DNA of 62,908 nucleotides from Polyangiaceae bacterium (GTDB lineage: Bacteria; Myxococcota_A; Polyangia; Polyangiales; Polyangiaceae): positions 1 through 62,908 of the forward strand of contig JAFGIS010000249.1 in assembly GCA_016929495.1 (NCBI GenBank), given 5' to 3'. The notes beneath the pieces were generated by a model. The model did not search any database. It was not told the origin of the DNA and worked only from the letters and a program-made list of their open reading frames with translations. The position numbers and the translations under genes were made by a program. Shown here piece by piece: positions 43,131 through 52,649 of the stretch (its first letter is position 1; every line of letters starts with the position of its first letter).

Positions 43131-46100
43131 ATGCCTCTACCACATGGAACGCTGCAGGAATTTCTCGAGGACCTCGAGCCCTTCTTCTATCGGCGCAGCT
43201 TGCTGTATGTCGACGTCGGTGCACATACCGGGGAGGTCTTCAAGAAGGTTCTCGCGTCTCGTCTGCGGATACGAGAAGCGCACCTCGTCGAGCCGAACCC
43301 GCGGTCTGTCGAACTACTGAAGCACAACGTAGAAGGGCTCACGAAAGCGCACATTATCTCCGTCCACGACGTTGCCATGGGTTCCCAGTGTGGCACCGTG
43401 CGGCTCCGATGTGCCCAGAGTATGACGAAGGTCGTCGACTCGGATCCGCAGGCGGATCACGAGCACGCTCAGGACCCGGGGACGTTCATCGCTCCCTGCA
43501 GAACGCTCGACGACCTCTCGTCGTCGTTCAGTGAGAAGCACATCGCGCTTCTGAAAATTGACGTCGAAGGCCACGAGGTCGAGGTGCTCGCTGGCGCGGA
43601 GGGGCTGCTGGCCAGCCAGGCTGTGGACGTGATCTACGTCGAGGCTGGGATGAACCCCTCGGGAACGCAGCAGCGCTACTTCCGCGACATAGACGACATC
43701 GTTCTCGCCCAGGGCTATCGCCTGTTTCGCATCTACGAGCAGACTCACGAGTGGCTCGAGGACTCACCGTTCTTGCGTCGTGTCAATCTGGCGTACTTCA
43801 GCCGCAAGTTCGCGGAGAGCAACCCCTTTCGCCTCACCCGAGAACTGTTCGATGCGAGAGAGTCGCTGGAGTCTGCTCAACGGGAGCGTGATGAGTCCGT
43901 CAAGCGCCTGGAGGCCCTCGAGGACACGGCTGCTTCGCAGGCCAAAGCGCTCGAGACGGAGCAGCAGAAAACCGGGTCGCTCACCGCGGAACGTCGCGAG
44001 CTGAAGCAATTGCTCAGAGGCGTCAAGAACGACGCCGCAGCATCTGTCCAACGCGTGGCAGAGCTCGAGACGCGAGTGCGCGCCGCCGACATCGAAACCA
44101 CCGAACTCAAGCAGCGGATGAGCATCGTCGTCCAAGCGCACCAGACGCAGCTCCTGGAGTTGGCGCAGGAGCGCCAGACGCAACGTGACCTCGAGAAGCA
44201 TCTTGCCATCGTGCAGGAAAGCGCTCATGCGGCAACTCGGCGCATCGGCGAGCTGGAGCTGCAGACGAATTCCGTTTCGGCAGAACGCGACGAGCTAGCG
44301 CAACGTCTCGCTGAGCTTTCCGAGCGCCATGAGGCGCAGAGCAAGGCGTTGACTGAGCTCGAGCGCAGGCTGCGCGAGGCCGACGCCGAGCTCAGCGGCC
44401 TTCGTGACATCGGCGCGGAGCTACATGACCTGCGCGAGAGGTTGGCATCGGAGGATCTCAAGCGCAAGAGACTCTCAGCGAGCCGACGCTCCAGCGAGGC
44501 CATGGCACGCGAGGTCTTCGCTCTGTACGAAGCGCTCTACCGACGTGAGCGCTTCGCTCGGTGTGAGGCGATGCTTTCCCAGGCCAAAGAACTACGGACG
44601 CGTGGCCAGCTGTCCTACCGGCTCGGCTCTGCCCTTGTCACCAACGCCCAGTCGCCCCGGTCGTGGTTGAAAATGCCGTCTGCTGTCGGGCGTGCCTACA
44701 CCGGCTTCCGCCTCGACGCGCGCAAACGCGTCGAGGAACCGCCTCCTGAGCTCATCGAGGTGTTGGGGCCCGTGCCGGGCGGGCTGCCCCTGAGGAATCG
44801 CTGGGACGCGGTCCGCATACTGGACGGGGAGGCCCGAGAGGTTTGGGCTCGGGCGTTCTGCGTCAAACCGGATGCCACCGTGGGCGTTCAATACGGCCTC
44901 GGTCCGGCGGGCCCACACCCGGTGTTGGCCGCGCGTTCTGGTCCGGACGCGACCCATGCCGGCCCGTCCGGACCGCTATCGCATGCCGACCTCCGTGCAG
45001 GCGTCGCCGTGAAGCTCGCGGATGTTCCGGCCTCCAGCGGCAACCTGGACTTCTGGCTGCACCGTACGGGCGGGGTACCCGCCATCGTGCAGCTCGAGCT
45101 TCGTCGTGCGGGCGAACGAGACAGCGCAGGCACGAACGCGCACGTGCCGTCAACCCCACCGACGCGGGCGCACGAGAAACGGGACTCCGACGGTGCGACC
45201 GGGTCAGGACGCCACGGTAGCCACGCCGCGCGGACGCCGGCCACCAAGCAGCGCAACCCCATTCGGCATGCGCACGCGATGATCGGAGCGGGCCGATTCG
45301 CGGAGGGAATCCAGTTCGCACTGGACAATGCGTCGGACGTCGAACGTCCGGCGATCGAGTTGCTCAAAGCGAACTACCTGTTGCAGGACGAACATGCCTG
45401 GTTGGACCACGTCAACCGGTACGCCCGGCAGTTCGGGATTGCGCGGATTGAGCTTCTTCCCGAGGGGCCAGCTCGGTACTTCCGGTTGTCGGCCCCGCGG
45501 GAACGGAAGATCGAGACGGGGCCTGTGGTCTCCGTGATCATGCCGGCATTCAACGCAGAGAAGACGCTTGAGTTTGCGGCGCGGTCCGTGCTGAACCAGA
45601 CCTGGGAGCCGCTCGAGCTCATCATCGTGGACGACGCCAGCGAGGACTCGACCTGGACGATCGCGCGACGTCTTGCCAGCGAGGACGGGCGTGTGAAGCT
45701 CTTTCGAAGCCACACCAACACGGGCCCCTACGTGGCGAAGAACCTGGGGCTGATGCTGGCAGGGGGATTATTCGTCACAGGGCACGACGCCGACGACTGG
45801 GCGCACCCCGAGCGCATCGAGCGCCACGTCGAAGCGATGCTGCGCGAGGGAGGCCGCGTCAGGGCAAGCCTCACCAAGATGCTGCGACTGACAAGCGAAG
45901 GGGAGTTCAGCCACATCGGCAAGAACACGCCGAACGTGGACGACGGGGTGCTCCAGACGGCATTCATCTCATGCATGCTCGAGACGAGACTGCTCCGGGA
46001 CTGCTTGGGCTTCTGGGATTCGGTCAGGTTCGGCGCCGACAGCGAGCTCATTTCGAGGGCCCGAAGCGTGCTGGGAGAAGGCGGTTTGGTCGTGTACCGG

Positions 46101-47603
46101 CAGCTGAGCATGCTCTGTCTTTCTTCCAGCGAAGGTCTCACCGCCGATCCGGAGCATTTCTCTTCGCGTCACCACGGCATGTCTCCGACGCGAATGCAGT
46201 ACAAGGAGATGTTCACGAAGTGGCATGACGCCATCGAGCCGACAACGGCCTATCTGCCGTTTCCTCACAGGCCCCGCAAGTTCGAGGCTCCGGCCGCCGC
46301 GCTCGTGCCCGATGACGTCATCGGCGATCTCAAGGCACAGGTCGAGAGGGTGGCTGGGGTCGGGTCGCAGGACGCGCACCCCGTCCGGGTGCAGGAGCAG
46401 GAACGACGCGCGGACGTGTGCATCGTCACGGACCTGTCCTTTCCCGGAGGGAATGCGTCCTCTACGCTCGACGAGGTGAGGACTCTGTTGGGCGCCGGGG
46501 CGACAGTCCGCCTTCTGCATTGCCCTAGGCAGACCCACTGGGAACGCGGGATTTCGCAGCGCTACTCGGAGTTCATCCGCTTGTGTGACGACTGTCGCGC
46601 TGGCTGCGACACGTATCAGTGCGAGGTGCTGATCGCTCGCCATCCAGTCGTCGTGTGCACGCCGACCTTCCGCCGGATCGCGGAGTCCATCGAGGCGCGC
46701 GCCGCGGTCGTCGTCGTCAACAACTCGAGGTACCACACCGACGGCAAGGAGCTGTATTCCTTGGACGACTTCGCCAGACACGTTGCGGCGATACGCAGTC
46801 CGACCAAGGCTGTGTACCCCCTGGGACCCGCCATCAGGGAAGAGCTACTGGCCTCGTCGCTCGGCGAGCGAGTCGAAATCGCGCCCATCGATTGGCTGCC
46901 GACGTTCTCGGCAGATGCCTTCCCCTTGCGTGCACCGCGGCCGATGGCGCACCCCATCGTCCTCGGACGGCATGGGAGGGATGGGGCCGAGAAATGGCTC
47001 GAAGATGCCGAGCAGTTGAGACTTGTGTATCCAGAGTCCCCCGACTTCGAAGTGCGGATACTCGGGGGTGCCACCTGCGTACATCGTGTCGTCGGCGCAA
47101 TCCCCGGCAATTGGACGGTACTACCCTTCGGGTCCGTTGATCCCGCCGAGTTTCTGGGTGAGCTCGACGCATTCGTGTACTTCCCGCACTCGAATCTCGT
47201 CGAAGGGTTCGGCCGAACGGTGATGGAAGCCATTTTTGTGGGAGTCCCCTGCGTGCTCCCCGCGCGGCTGGCGCGGACGTTCGATCGTGTGGCCTTCTGC
47301 TGCGAGCCGATTGCGGCTATCCCCGCCGTCCGCCGTATCGAGCAGTCGCATCGCTGGTGCGCGACCTTCGTGCAGAGAGCGCGGGCGATCGCCGTCGCCC
47401 AACAGGGGTCCGCGGCCGTACTGCGGCGCTTGCGCGGCGTTTCCAGCTACTTCGAGCAGCGAATCGCGGCGTCCGACGCAGATGCCTCGGCCGAGACGAC
47501 TCACCTCGACACGGAGCTCGAAGGCTACAGGCGTTGGGTATGCACGGGGGAGGGGGACGCGGGCAAGTACACCGACGGCAGCGAGCTCTCTGCGGTGATC
47601 TAG
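43131..47603 (+). CDS. Giant FkbM methyltransferase/coiled-coil/GT2/GT4-like fusion
   Basis: This 1490-aa protein holds, in order, four parts. First is an FkbM methyltransferase (about 20-225; VDVGAHTGE at 27-35, LLKIDVEGHEVEVLAGAEG). Then come a coiled coil (about 237-455) and a middle linker region. A GT2 domain follows (about 795-1030; VSVIMPAFNAEKTL, IVDDASEDSTW, GHDADDWAHPERI). Last is a GT-B domain (about 1094-1440) with the GT4 EX7E element EGFGRTVMEAIFVGVPCVLP. All catalytic signatures are intact. It would modify a surface or intracellular glycan; acceptor unknown. I chose the ATG at 43131 because the upstream frame is not domain-like. Paralogue of 36876-39989, which lacks the GT4 part. 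Confidence 0.86.
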   Translation: MPLPHGTLQEFLEDLEPFFYRRSLLYVDVGAHTGEVFKKVLASRLRIREAHLVEPNPRSVELLKHNVEGLTKAHIISVHDVAMGSQCGTVRLRCAQSMTKVVDSDPQADHEHAQDPGTFIAPCRTLDDLSSSFSEKHIALLKIDVEGHEVEVLAGAEGLLASQAVDVIYVEAGMNPSGTQQRYFRDIDDIVLAQGYRLFRIYEQTHEWLEDSPFLRRVNLAYFSRKFAESNPFRLTRELFDARESLESAQRERDESVKRLEALEDTAASQAKALETEQQKTGSLTAERRELKQLLRGVKNDAAASVQRVAELETRVRAADIETTELKQRMSIVVQAHQTQLLELAQERQTQRDLEKHLAIVQESAHAATRRIGELELQTNSVSAERDELAQRLAELSERHEAQSKALTELERRLREADAELSGLRDIGAELHDLRERLASEDLKRKRLSASRRSSEAMAREVFALYEALYRRERFARCEAMLSQAKELRTRGQLSYRLGSALVTNAQSPRSWLKMPSAVGRAYTGFRLDARKRVEEPPPELIEVLGPVPGGLPLRNRWDAVRILDGEAREVWARAFCVKPDATVGVQYGLGPAGPHPVLAARSGPDATHAGPSGPLSHADLRAGVAVKLADVPASSGNLDFWLHRTGGVPAIVQLELRRAGERDSAGTNAHVPSTPPTRAHEKRDSDGATGSGRHGSHAARTPATKQRNPIRHAHAMIGAGRFAEGIQFALDNASDVERPAIELLKANYLLQDEHAWLDHVNRYARQFGIARIELLPEGPARYFRLSAPRERKIETGPVVSVIMPAFNAEKTLEFAARSVLNQTWEPLELIIVDDASEDSTWTIARRLASEDGRVKLFRSHTNTGPYVAKNLGLMLAGGLFVTGHDADDWAHPERIERHVEAMLREGGRVRASLTKMLRLTSEGEFSHIGKNTPNVDDGVLQTAFISCMLETRLLRDCLGFWDSVRFGADSELISRARSVLGEGGLVVYRQLSMLCLSSSEGLTADPEHFSSRHHGMSPTRMQYKEMFTKWHDAIEPTTAYLPFPHRPRKFEAPAAALVPDDVIGDLKAQVERVAGVGSQDAHPVRVQEQERRADVCIVTDLSFPGGNASSTLDEVRTLLGAGATVRLLHCPRQTHWERGISQRYSEFIRLCDDCRAGCDTYQCEVLIARHPVVVCTPTFRRIAESIEARAAVVVVNNSRYHTDGKELYSLDDFARHVAAIRSPTKAVYPLGPAIREELLASSLGERVEIAPIDWLPTFSADAFPLRAPRPMAHPIVLGRHGRDGAEKWLEDAEQLRLVYPESPDFEVRILGGATCVHRVVGAIPGNWTVLPFGSVDPAEFLGELDAFVYFPHSNLVEGFGRTVMEAIFVGVPCVLPARLARTFDRVAFCCEPIAAIPAVRRIEQSHRWCATFVQRARAIAVAQQGSAAVLRRLRGVSSYFEQRIAASDADASAETTHLDTELEGYRRWVCTGEGDAGKYTDGSELSAVI

Positions 47604-47622
47604 TCCTTCCCTTTGGAATGCC

Positions 47623-48756
47623 ATGCGGCGTGCAGCTCTCGATCGCCCCGACGCGAAAGCAACTCCGGCGCGTGGTCATTGGCTCGACCAGGCCTTGCGC
47701 AGGACGCTCTGGCTGGTTGGACTGCTCTCGGCGGCAACCTGTTCCAGTCCTCCGCCGAGGGAGCCCGTTGCTCCGGTTGTTCGGGTCCAGCAACCGGTCG
47801 CGGAGCACGCCGTTCCGGTCGAGCCAACTCCCGACAGCGCTCACGCCACTGGGGTGGCTGCAGCGGGTACGGCTGCGAATGCTGCTTTCCCGGTGTTCGA
47901 CAACATGTTCTTCGAGGGAAAGCCGGACACCGCGGCAGCAGGCCTGCTGCCCATCACGATTCTATACGAGAACAAGATATGGCCCAATGAGCAGAACTTC
48001 GGGATGCCGCCCGGGCGAGACGAGTTCGAGGCGACGGTTCGCCGCCACCTGGTGCAGTCGGGTCCGGTCGTACTCGATATCGAGAGGCTCCCGCTCAAGG
48101 GACCGCCGGGTGTTGCTCAGAGCCGTCTCACGGTTCTCGGGATGCTCGCGGATTGGGCTCGAGTTGCTGCGCCCGGGAGAATCATTGGATTCTATGGATC
48201 CGGCACGCTGTCGAACGTACGGCCCGAGCATCGCGAGCTCGCGCTGGAACTGGCTCACCACGTGGACGCGATGTTTCCTCCTCTCTACACCCGCACGGTG
48301 GATCCTGCGCAATGGGAGGCTCGCGCGCGTACCTTGACACGAGAGGCTCGCGAGATTGGACCCGGCAAACCCGTCTTCTGCTACCTCCAGCCCCAGTACA
48401 AGGCCCAATCGCCCAGACCGCTCGAATTCATCGAGGCTTCCTACTGGAAGTATGAGCTCGAGGCCTGTCGGCGCTACTGCAATGGCATCGTGATCTGGGG
48501 TCGGAGCCGTCAAGCCTTCGACAACAGCACCGGGTGGTGGACGGCCACCGTGGAGTTCGTGGCGAATCTGGAAGAACCGCGCGACTCGAGATCGAAGCGC
48601 CACGAGGGGCGGTCAGGGGAGAGTGGAGTCACCGGCACGACAAGGAAGACACCCAGGCGCGATCAGCATCTCGCCCTCCCGCAAACCGCCCGCTCGGGCG
48701 GGCTCCGGGGCGACCTGCGCGACGAGCCGCCGCTATGCTCCGTGCCCTTCGCGTGA
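47623..48756 (+). CDS. Exported protein with a TIM-barrel/hydrolase-like look
   Basis: This 377-aa protein starts 19 bp after the giant GT gene. It has a hydrophobic leader (LWLVGLLSAATC) with a non-standard lipobox, a Pro/Val linker, then a domain from about 90 (FDNMFFEGKPDTAAAGLLPI, SGPVVLDIERLPLKG, IIGFYGSGTLSNVRPEHREL, AMFPPLYTRTVD, KPVFCYLQPQYK, CNGIVIWGRSRQAFD). The alternation of strands with VVLDIE, IGFYG, FCYLQP and IVIWG resembles a hyaluronidase-like TIM barrel, which is inference. The last 55 residues are charged and probably disordered. It overlaps the convergent membrane-protein gene by 24 bases. Confidence 0.6.
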   Translation: MRRAALDRPDAKATPARGHWLDQALRRTLWLVGLLSAATCSSPPPREPVAPVVRVQQPVAEHAVPVEPTPDSAHATGVAAAGTAANAAFPVFDNMFFEGKPDTAAAGLLPITILYENKIWPNEQNFGMPPGRDEFEATVRRHLVQSGPVVLDIERLPLKGPPGVAQSRLTVLGMLADWARVAAPGRIIGFYGSGTLSNVRPEHRELALELAHHVDAMFPPLYTRTVDPAQWEARARTLTREAREIGPGKPVFCYLQPQYKAQSPRPLEFIEASYWKYELEACRRYCNGIVIWGRSRQAFDNSTGWWTATVEFVANLEEPRDSRSKRHEGRSGESGVTGTTRKTPRRDQHLALPQTARSGGLRGDLRDEPPLCSVPFA

Positions 48757-49413
48757 TCCTCCCAGCTTCGGCCGTTCGTCGGAGCCGGGGCGGCGCATGT
48801 GTTCGTACCACCTCCGATAGAGGGGCGCGGCGCACGCGGCGAGCACGACGAGGAGGATCATCGTCGCGACGTAGATCACGTGGCGAAGCAAGTGGCCAGC
48901 ATTGCCGCGGAGCAGCCAGGGTAGGGCCGCAACCACGAAGGACAGCCACAGGGCGTTGACGTAGTCGATGGGCAGGCGTCCGACCCAGGCTCTGCTGTGC
49001 CACCAGATCTCGCCCTTGCGAAAACGCGCCCAACCGTAGGCAGGGTTGAAGAGGAACCACAGCAGGTCCCACGTCACGTTCCAGATCAGGTAGCTCGAGA
49101 GGATGCGCGCCTCCAGTCCCCACGACCACTGCTGCCCGAAGGCAAGGCCGAGATGGAAACTGACGAGCGGAACGAAGAGCATCACCGCGTGGTAGCCGGT
49201 GAGCGGTTTGCCCGAGATCAAGAATGCGCAAGCGCGCGCATACCAAGGGCTGCGACGGAACCAGGTGGGCAGGTTCATGGCCCATCCGTCCCTACCCTCG
49301 ATCTCGATCTCGACCATCGCGAAGAGCATCGCGTACACGAATAGGAAGAGGGTACTCGGCAGCGTGTCGAGTAGCTCGATCCAACCAATATTCGCCGCTG
49401 GATTCATGTTCAT
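48733..49413 (-). CDS. Five-helix membrane protein of unknown function
   Basis: This 226-aa protein has five membrane segments (near 10-30, 73-93, 105-128, 152-172 and 182-204) and a distinctive aromatic loop, NVTWDLLWFLFNPAYGWARF followed by RKGEIWWHSR. I use the ATG at 49411-49413, with a GGGAAAG ribosome site, because the longer frame overlaps the upstream gene. It comes shortly after the 49440-50750 gene on the same strand and may be co-transcribed. I do not recognise the family. Confidence 0.6.
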   Translation of the reverse strand: MNMNPAANIGWIELLDTLPSTLFLFVYAMLFAMVEIEIEGRDGWAMNLPTWFRRSPWYARACAFLISGKPLTGYHAVMLFVPLVSFHLGLAFGQQWSWGLEARILSSYLIWNVTWDLLWFLFNPAYGWARFRKGEIWWHSRAWVGRLPIDYVNALWLSFVVAALPWLLRGNAGHLLRHVIYVATMILLVVLAACAAPLYRRWYEHMRRPGSDERPKLGGSREGHGA

Positions 49414-49439
49414 CGACTTTCCCGTGCGCTGCGCGGAGC

Positions 49440-50750
49440 TCAAGCCGGGTCGAGCGCATTGCACTCGGAACCCTGCCTCTGCCCGGCCAACAGAACCTCG
49501 CATCGCATCCTTCTCGCGGCCGCGGCCCAGCCCGGATAGGCGGGGAGAAGGTCGACCTCTGCTCGGTCGGCCCCGCGTCGCACCGCGATGTCTCCGTAGC
49601 AGGCCGGCTCAGGGCGACCGGCGAAGAAAACGGCGAAACGAAGCATGGCGGACGTCCCGGGCCTCATGGCCAACAGATTCGGAAAGGGTGGCTTGAACGC
49701 AAGCCGTGCGCTGTGCGCGGCTGGGTCGATGGACTGTCGCGCGGAGGCCAGCACGGAAGCGAGCTCGATGACGCCATCGGGACTGCGCACAGCCTGACCA
49801 CGAAGGCCAGACAGCGACCATGCCTTCCCACAGGCGGGATCCCGGCATGGCGGGCTCGTGGCCTCGAAGGGCAATCTGGCATGCGCATTGATGAACGCGA
49901 ATTGGAAGCCGCGGGTCAAGTACGAGACGTAGCCGATGAAATACGGGGGTGCGGACTTGTCGCTCGGCACCAGATGATAGCCCTGGTTGCCCACCGTGAG
50001 AGCCGAACCGGTGGTCGCGATGTTGGATGCGTTCACCCGCATCACCACCAGCCCGCCCTTTGGATTGTGTCCCCCTGGATCGACAATCATCGACCACTGC
50101 GGGTTGGGAGGACCGTAGCCGATGTAGTGATAGACGAGCCGCTCGCTGGTCGCGAGAGGCAATTCGAGCTCGGCGGTCTTCCACTTTCGGTCGACTGAAC
50201 AGACCAGGTCGGCGTAGTGAACTGGAACGTTGAGGTACCGGTCCTCCGGAGCGGGCACGCTGAAGTAGTATTCCTGGGTGTTGTCGTGCCGGGTGGTGAT
50301 GGCCATCAACCGAGCCTTGGCTCCCCGGGTTGCCCCGGGCAGGGGCATGCATTCCACGGCTTCGAGCTCCGGATGGCCGTGGAAATAGGCGATGAGATGG
50401 AATGCGGCTTCCCTGTATCCGAACCGAAACGGAAAGACCACGGCCGTGTCGGTGTGACCGCTCGCGTATTCGGCCCTGATCGGCGGAGCGGCGTCGAGAT
50501 ACCCGGGCTGGAACGGCCGCTGCGGCGTTTGCTCGATCACCGTCTTGTAGGCCGTCTCCTCCTCTGCTGCGGGCGGCGCGGGCGGGGGGGACGCGGCGGG
50601 TGCCTTCTGCTGCGAACAGCTCTGCTCGAGAAGTAGGCAAGCCACCGCGGCGAACGGGATCAGAGCCCTGACGACGGGCGTGGCCGCCGGCGCCATGGCG
50701 GGCACAGCTGTCGTCGAAACGGCTGCTCTGGGAGGATCTACGTCGCGCAT
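49440..50750 (-). CDS. Exported protein of unknown function with Pro-rich N-terminus
   Basis: This protein of about 436 aa has a hydrophobic leader (VRALIPFAAVACLLLEQSC), possibly a lipoprotein although EQSC is a poor lipobox. A Pro/Ala/Glu linker and a beta-rich domain with several Cys follow. The SVPAPEDRYLNVPVHYADLV and YHYIGYGPPNPQWSMIVDPG segments and the CRDPACGKAW pair are the main landmarks. I recognise no family. I chose the ATG at 50748-50750 over the in-frame GTG at 50760-50762 because a GGA lies 4 bases upstream. The membrane-protein gene follows 26 bases downstream. Confidence 0.6.
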   Translation of the reverse strand: MRDVDPPRAAVSTTAVPAMAPAATPVVRALIPFAAVACLLLEQSCSQQKAPAASPPPAPPAAEEETAYKTVIEQTPQRPFQPGYLDAAPPIRAEYASGHTDTAVVFPFRFGYREAAFHLIAYFHGHPELEAVECMPLPGATRGAKARLMAITTRHDNTQEYYFSVPAPEDRYLNVPVHYADLVCSVDRKWKTAELELPLATSERLVYHYIGYGPPNPQWSMIVDPGGHNPKGGLVVMRVNASNIATTGSALTVGNQGYHLVPSDKSAPPYFIGYVSYLTRGFQFAFINAHARLPFEATSPPCRDPACGKAWSLSGLRGQAVRSPDGVIELASVLASARQSIDPAAHSARLAFKPPFPNLLAMRPGTSAMLRFAVFFAGRPEPACYGDIAVRRGADRAEVDLLPAYPGWAAAARRMRCEVLLAGQRQGSECNALDPA

Positions 50751-50927
50751 CGTTCCAGGCACCCTCGACGTGTCGCGTGGGCCGAGCGGTGCCGTTCACT
50801 AACACGTGGACTCGAGCGTGGCCAGGGACGGACGGAGCGCGCTACAACCGAGCTCGTTTTGATCAGCGTCGTCTGCGGTTCCGGGGATGACCGGCAAGCC
50901 GGCGGCGCCGCTCGGGCGCCAGCAGCG

Positions 50928-51893
50928 TCAGGGTGGCGTATGCCCCGGTTCTTGCTCCTCGCGCGCGCCGTCGAGGCTCGCGGGCGAGCGCAGCGATTCG
51001 GCTTCGATGAGAACGTAGCGCAGCGTCGGACACGTGGACACGATGCGGCGTTCCAGGCGATCGATCACCTCGGGGAGCTCCTGGGCCGAGACACCGGAGG
51101 CGAACGAAACGTTCAAATTGAGCAAAGCCTGGTCAGGGCCGAGCTGCATCGTGAGCAGGCGCACCACGCGCGCCACTGCGGGGTCGGATTCCAGAACACG
51201 GCGGACGCTGCCCACGGTCTGTGGGTCGACGGCCTCGCCGACGAGCAGCCCCCGTGACTCGATGACGAGGAACACGGCAACCGAAGCGAGCACCACGCCT
51301 ATGGCGATCGAGGCCACGGCGTCCCAGACCGGTGCATCCAGGAGATCCGACAGAAATACGCCCACGGACGCGAGCACGAGCCCCGCTATGGCCGCTGCAT
51401 CCTCCGCGAGGACGGTGTAGTGAACGGGGTCCTTGCTTTCGCGAATGGCCGTCCAGAAGGGGCGACCGCGCGTCGTCGAGCGAAACTCCCTGAACGCTAT
51501 GACGAATGAAATGGTCTCGAACACCAAGGAGGCTCCGAGCACGACGTAGTTCCACAACGGGTCCCGAGTTGGTCTCGGCGACAGCACGTGCACGATGCCT
51601 TCGTAGGCGGACACCCCGCCGCCGAGCCCGAAGATGAGCACCGCGACAATGAGACTCCAGAAGTAGAGCTCCTTGCCGTGACCGTAGGGGTGTCTCTCGT
51701 CCGCGGGCCGCTGGCTGCGCCGTATGCCGAGCAACAGCAGTAGCTGGTTGCCCGTATCGACGGTGGAGTGCACGGCTTCCGAAAGCATCGCGGAGCTGCC
51801 CGTCACGGCCGCCACCACGAATTTGGTCGCCGCGATGGCCAGGTTGGCTCCGAGGGCGCCGTAGACCGCGATCGGTTTGTCCGTGTGTGCCAT
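50928..51893 (-). CDS. Cation diffusion facilitator (metal efflux) protein
   Basis: This 321-aa protein has the six-helix CDF core. HSTVD (about 42-46) gives the first metal site and EDAAAIAGLVLASVGVF the second, like the ZnT9-type branch with ED in place of HxxxD. DERHPYGHGKELYFWSL is the typical loop. The C-terminal cytoplasmic domain (about 215-305) is present. It should export zinc or another divalent cation. It is divergent from the Rieske operon, across 264 bp with no gene seen. Confidence 0.9.
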   Translation of the reverse strand: MAHTDKPIAVYGALGANLAIAATKFVVAAVTGSSAMLSEAVHSTVDTGNQLLLLLGIRRSQRPADERHPYGHGKELYFWSLIVAVLIFGLGGGVSAYEGIVHVLSPRPTRDPLWNYVVLGASLVFETISFVIAFREFRSTTRGRPFWTAIRESKDPVHYTVLAEDAAAIAGLVLASVGVFLSDLLDAPVWDAVASIAIGVVLASVAVFLVIESRGLLVGEAVDPQTVGSVRRVLESDPAVARVVRLLTMQLGPDQALLNLNVSFASGVSAQELPEVIDRLERRIVSTCPTLRYVLIEAESLRSPASLDGAREEQEPGHTPP

Positions 51894-52157
51894 GGGAGTG
51901 CACGCTGATCCGAGCGCAAAGGCGCGCTCCGGCCGCGTCGACCGGCCATCTTATAGGACGGAATGTGAGTCCCCGTGTATTGGTCAACGGGCCGACCCTT
52001 GTGCGGCCGGCGTCCGGTCTGCGCCGCGCAGCCAAGCCGACCCTGCGCGCGTTGGGGGTGACGAGGCTGGCGGTCAGACGGTTCGGACACCATATCGAGA
52101 CGCGGCCGCTTGGGCTATCAACAGGGCACGGTCTATCGCGCCAGGAACACTTCGCCG

Positions 52158-52646
52158 ATGAACGCACCAGCTGGCTCCAAGGCAAAGGATCGAGACTCGG
52201 GTGGACGACGCGGCTTCATGGCTGCGGTCGGAGGACTGTCCGCTCTGTGGCTCTCAGGGCTCCTGTACCCCATCTACCGCTATCTCAGCCCGCCCGCGGA
52301 GACGAACCCTTTGGGCAAAGAGGGCAAGCTCAAGGTGGACAAGATCACACCTGCGGACGTGGCTCGGCCGGGTCAGGGCAAGAACGGCGGCTACGGCAGC
52401 CGCGGGCTCATCGTGCTGCGGGCTGCGGACGGGCAGCTGCGCGCTTTCGATGCCAAGTGCAGCCACGCCGGCTGCAACGTCAGGTTCGACACAACCCGCA
52501 TGACCTGCCCATGCCACGGGGGGATCTACGATCTCGCCGGCAAGAACATCGCGGGACCGCCGCCCAAGCCGCTGACGGAGCTGGCGGTGCACGAAGAGAA
52601 CGGACAGCTGTTCGTCACGGGGATCCTGGGGGCCAAGCGGAGCTGA
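52158..52646 (+). CDS. Rieske iron-sulfur protein of a cytochrome b complex
   Basis: This 162-aa protein has a short N-terminal membrane anchor (about 20-40) and a complete Rieske cluster site. C101-S-H103 and C117-P-C-H120 bind the 2Fe-2S centre, and C106 and C119 give the stabilising disulfide. I start it at ATG 52158-52160, after rejecting the longer frame at 52110. It precedes cytochrome b by 3 bases, so the pair forms a bc/b6f-like quinol oxidoreductase. Confidence 0.94.
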   Translation: MNAPAGSKAKDRDSGGRRGFMAAVGGLSALWLSGLLYPIYRYLSPPAETNPLGKEGKLKVDKITPADVARPGQGKNGGYGSRGLIVLRAADGQLRAFDAKCSHAGCNVRFDTTRMTCPCHGGIYDLAGKNIAGPPPKPLTELAVHEENGQLFVTGILGAKRS

Positions 52647-52649
52647 GCC

